Part shown: piece by piece, positions 5,874 to 7,489 of the stretch
How the letters are laid out: every line of letters starts with the position of its first letter
Position numbering within the stretch: position 1 is the stretch's first letter
NCBI GenBank assembly: GCA_021443065.1
Contig: JABUUR010000444.1
Span: forward strand, 1-7,489
Length of the DNA stretch: 7,489 bases
Direction: 5' to 3'
Source of the DNA: Fibrobacter sp.
GTDB taxonomy: Bacteria > Fibrobacterota > Fibrobacteria > Fibrobacterales > Fibrobacteraceae
Translations under genes and position numbers: made by a program
The notes under the pieces: generated by a model
Seen by the model: the letters and a program-made list of their open reading frames with translations, nothing else
Databases searched by the model: none
Told to the model about the DNA's origin: nothing

Positions 5874-6788
5874 ATGGCAGCACCCGCAAACAACGGTCCC
5901 ATGACGGTTCTTGAAATCCTGAACCGCACCAAGGTATTCTTCGAAAAGAAGGGCGTGCCCGACCCCCTGCTGGATGCCCAGCACATTATCAGTTTCGGTT
6001 TGGGAATGAAGAACCGCATGGATCTCTACCTGAATTTCGAAAAGCCCCTGACCCCTGCAGAACTGGACTCCCTGCGCCCCCTGGTTGCACGGCGGGCAAA
6101 CCGCGAGCCCCTGCAGCACATCATCGGTGACACTAGTTTCCGCGGCTTTATCATCAAGTGCGATTCGCGAGCCCTCATTCCCCGTTCCGAGACCGAAGAC
6201 ATCGTGGACATGGTAAAGAACAGCGTGAAAGGCATGAAATCGCCCTTCGTCGTTGAAATCGGTACCGGTTCCGGCTGCATCGCCATCTCCTGCGCCAAGG
6301 AAATGGAATCCGCAAAAGTCCTAGCCTGCGACATTTCCGAAGACGCATTGGCACTTGCCAAGGAAAACGCAGCTGCCAATGAATTGGACAATGAGAAACT
6401 GGTGTTTGCCCAAGGGGACTTGCTGAACGCAGCCACCGCAGGCGTTCTAACTGCCGCCGGGTTTGACTCGGGCAAGAAAATCGATTGTCTGGTGGCAAAC
6501 CTGCCCTACATTCCCAACTCCGAAAAGGGAAAACTACAGCCGGAGGTAGACAAGTTCGATCCGGCTCTGGCACTCTATGGCGGAGCCGACGGTCTGGACT
6601 TGGTCCGCAGACTTTTGCAGCAAACCGAAGGCCGCCTCAGCAGCGGCGCGGGCATTTTCCTGGAAATCGGGTCCGAGCAGGCGGAGGTGCTGAAGGCCGA
6701 GGCCGTCAACTACCCCTGGCTGGAGTTTGCGGGAATCCACAAGGACTACTGCGACAACGTCCGTTTTGTAAGTTACAAGGCGAAATAA
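5874..6788 (+). CDS. prmC: PrmC, release factor glutamine N5-methyltransferase
   Basis: PrmC (HemK) transfers a methyl group from S-adenosylmethionine to the GGQ glutamine of RF1 and RF2, which speeds peptide release. The 304-residue protein has the N-terminal helical substrate domain (about 10-85, VLEILNRTKVFFEKKGVPDP, REPLQHIIG) and a Rossmann methyltransferase domain. LIPRSETED corresponds to the usual IPRPETE. SAM motif I is E128-IGTGSG-C135. The catalytic motif, normally NPPY, is N209-L-P-Y212. A YGGADGLDLVRRLL segment matches the family's C-terminal helix. It is slightly longer than E. coli PrmC (277). Start: ATG 5874 has only a weak GAGTAGG just upstream; ATG 5901 (residue 10, MTVLEILNR) matches the usual family N-terminus and could be the true start. 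prfA ends 13 nt before it, so the two are almost certainly one operon, a conserved enzyme-substrate pairing. I see no terminator in the 118 bp after the stop. Confidence 0.95.
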   Translation: MAAPANNGPMTVLEILNRTKVFFEKKGVPDPLLDAQHIISFGLGMKNRMDLYLNFEKPLTPAELDSLRPLVARRANREPLQHIIGDTSFRGFIIKCDSRALIPRSETEDIVDMVKNSVKGMKSPFVVEIGTGSGCIAISCAKEMESAKVLACDISEDALALAKENAAANELDNEKLVFAQGDLLNAATAGVLTAAGFDSGKKIDCLVANLPYIPNSEKGKLQPEVDKFDPALALYGGADGLDLVRRLLQQTEGRLSSGAGIFLEIGSEQAEVLKAEAVNYPWLEFAGIHKDYCDNVRFVSYKAK

Positions 6789-6906
6789 GCCCGGCGAGGA
6801 TTTTCGTTCGAAAAGGTCTGACAACCGGCGCGCTCCTCAACGTAACGTAATTTTCTATTCGGCACAGCCCTTTGCCCATAAGTAGCCCATTGCTCCATAC
6901 CCTCGC

Positions 6907-7137
6907 CTACATGCAGCAGCCTAGGGCGGCAAGCACGTAGGTTTCGCTTTCGCCCATGCGGTAAAAGGGCAGCAGATCCTCCGCATCCAGCAGACCGTCG
7001 CTAAAACCGTTCATTTGCAGTTGCTCGTCAATACGGCGCTTGAACACTTCGAAGCCCGTCGCCCAAGGCTTTTGTTCGGGGACATCAACCACGCTGACGG
7101 CAGCGGCATTCACCTTCTTCTTGGCGGAAATTCTCAT
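6907..7137 (-). CDS. hypothetical small protein, 76 residues
   Basis: I do not recognise this protein. It begins MRISAKKKVNAAAVSVVDVP, has a charged middle likely to be helical (FEVFKRRIDEQLQMNGF) followed by DGLLDAEDLLPFYRMGESET, and ends YVLAALGCCM. There is no signal peptide or membrane segment. The gene is credible because ATG 7137 has a strong AGGAG (7146-7142) four nt upstream, the frame is closed by TAG at 6909-6907, and the upstream gap contains a plausible promoter and structured leader. It is convergent with prmC and separated from it by 118 bp. The upstream minus-strand gene ends in its own terminator, so this gene is probably transcribed alone. The adjacent cysteines near the C-terminus could bind metal or be redox-active, but that is speculation. 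Confidence 0.65.
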   Translation of the reverse strand: MRISAKKKVNAAAVSVVDVPEQKPWATGFEVFKRRIDEQLQMNGFSDGLLDAEDLLPFYRMGESETYVLAALGCCM

Positions 7138-7149
7138 AAGTTCTCCTAT

Positions 7150-7198
7150 AAGGCACCGACACTTTTTGACTAGTCGGACTTTAACACACTAGTGCCTT
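7150..7198 (-). promoter_or_regulatory. palindrome-rich leader upstream of the 76-residue protein gene
   Basis: Three symmetric elements crowd into 49 bp. AAGGCAC (7198-7192 on this strand) pairs perfectly with GTGCCTT (7156-7150). CCGAC (7177-7173) pairs with GTCGG (7160-7156). Two 8-bp palindromes, CACTAGTG (7187-7194) and GACTAGTC (7168-7175), share the core ACTAGT with centres 19 bp apart, about two helical turns. The pairings compete or stack, and the structure ends two nt before the AGGAG. It could be an RNA leader or a repressor operator; which one cannot be decided from sequence. Confidence 0.4.
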
Positions 7199-7207
7199 TC
7201 TGTGCAG

Positions 7208-7215
7208 GCAATATA
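7208..7215 (-). promoter_or_regulatory. candidate -7 box for the 76-residue protein gene
   Basis: TATATTGC on the minus strand resembles the TAnnTT(T)G boxes before the lipoprotein gene, gltS and prfA. It follows directly on the T run of the upstream terminator. A start at about 7201-7204 would place the 5' end just before the first arm of the leader inverted repeat. No clear upstream box is seen. Confidence 0.3.
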
Positions 7216-7247
7216 AAAAAAAGCGACTGTCATTTTTTGACAATCGC
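7215..7247 (-). terminator. intrinsic terminator of the minus-strand gene at the right edge
   Basis: On the minus strand GCGATTGTCA (7247-7238), a five-A loop, and TGACAGTCGC (7232-7223) form a 10-position stem with one mismatch-type (A-C on this strand) position, followed at once by eight Ts (7222-7215). It begins 29 nt after the TAG of the upstream gene and separates it from the 76-residue protein gene. Confidence 0.8.
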
Positions 7248-7276
7248 CATATTTCGCAATTTTTTTTTGAAAAAAT

Positions 7277-7489
7277 CTACTCGAAGTCGTACATGCTGTT
7301 GTAGGTGTTTTCCAGGATTTCCTCTTCCTTGCTTTTAACCTCGGCCTTCTTTTCTTCGGGTTGCTTGCCCAGGTTTTCGTAGTACTGGGCAGAAAGCCTA
7401 TTGATATGTTCTTCGCTGCTCTTTACCCGCTTGCGAAGGCGTTCCAAGTCCTTGTCGGCAATGGTCAGACGGCTGTTGAGCCGCTTGGC
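7277..7489 (-). CDS. charged, probably coiled-coil protein, C-terminal 70 residues
   Basis: The minus-strand frame is open from the right edge to TAG at 7279-7277, and the 5' part lies outside the window. The visible 70 residues are rich in Lys, Glu and Arg. Residues 1-40 (AKRLNSRLTIADKDLERLRK and onward to SEEHINRLSAQYYENL) show hydrophobic residues at helical spacing and are probably coiled coil. A Lys/Glu stretch follows (GKQPEEKKAEVKSKEEEILE), then a short aromatic tail (TYNSMYDFE). No family is recognisable. That it is a genuine coding end is supported by ordinary codon use for this window and by the strong terminator 29 nt downstream. Confidence 0.7.
   Translation of the reverse strand, partial: AKRLNSRLTIADKDLERLRKRVKSSEEHINRLSAQYYENLGKQPEEKKAEVKSKEEEILENTYNSMYDFE

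Noticed and set aside
4955..6019. Long open frame (354 codons) on the minus strand across prfA and the start of prmC
   Set aside because: It is antisense to two unmistakable conserved genes, its translation is low-complexity in character with no recognisable domain, and it reflects the strong third-position bias of the true genes.
6800..6830. GTTCGAA, resembling a tRNA T-loop, after prmC
   Set aside because: The flanking bases do not form a T stem and no acceptor or anticodon arm can be drawn; TTTTCGTTCGAAAA is only a small palindrome.
7168..7194. Similarity of the paired ACTAGT cores to the E. coli trp operator
   Set aside because: The trp operator places the two cores 8 bp apart, whereas here they are 19 bp apart, and nothing nearby relates to tryptophan.
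1..7489. CRISPR array, insertion sequence, phage or toxin-antitoxin module
   Set aside because: No regular direct repeats, transposase or integrase motifs, or recognisable paired small genes were seen on either strand.

Overview
The window most likely comes from a Fibrobacter species (phylum Fibrobacterota, FCB superphylum). The clearest pointer is the lipoprotein gene at 2340-3386, whose C-terminal half is a FISUMP domain (Fibrobacter succinogenes major paralogous domain, from the WMAENLNY-type motif to the SVRCVKD end). Supporting this, several genes are preceded by TAnnTT(T)G elements resembling the -7 promoter box of Bacteroidota and relatives. Coding density is high and the genes look chromosomal. 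I see no transposase, integrase, phage gene, CRISPR array, rRNA or tRNA.

Layout. 2-229 (+) is the 3' end of a NUDIX hydrolase gene. It overlaps the start of an RmlD-like short-chain dehydrogenase/reductase gene (211-1314, +) whose catalytic lysine is replaced by glutamine. That gene converges on, and overlaps by 49 bp, trmO (1266-2084, -), a tRNA m6t6A37 methyltransferase. A 255-bp AT-rich divergent region (2085-2339) separates trmO from the FISUMP lipoprotein gene. It holds a promoter, a small hairpin and perhaps a frameshifted gene remnant on the minus strand. The lipoprotein gene ends in a strong intrinsic terminator (3428-3464).

Next come gltS (3534-4724, sodium/glutamate symporter), prfA (4793-5860, release factor RF1) and prmC (5874-6788, the methyltransferase that modifies the GGQ glutamine of release factors), all on the plus strand. 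prfA and prmC are 13 nt apart and form the conserved enzyme/substrate pair. prfA has no Shine-Dalgarno sequence and a promoter-like box almost touching its ATG, so it may be leaderless. On the minus strand follow a 76-codon gene of unknown function (6907-7137) with a palindrome-rich leader, an intrinsic terminator (7215-7247), and the 3' end of a charged, probably coiled-coil protein gene (7277-7489).

Functionally the window is mostly housekeeping: translation termination (prfA, prmC), tRNA modification (trmO), amino-acid uptake (gltS) and nucleotide-sugar-type or NAD(P)-binding enzymes. The lineage-specific part is the FISUMP lipoprotein. I did not find a convincing new multi-gene system. 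The best leads are the two-module collagen-like/C-x16-CGDE stalk of the lipoprotein, the K-to-Q change in the reductase, the NLPY motif in PrmC, the shared promoter box, and the structured leader of the 76-residue protein.
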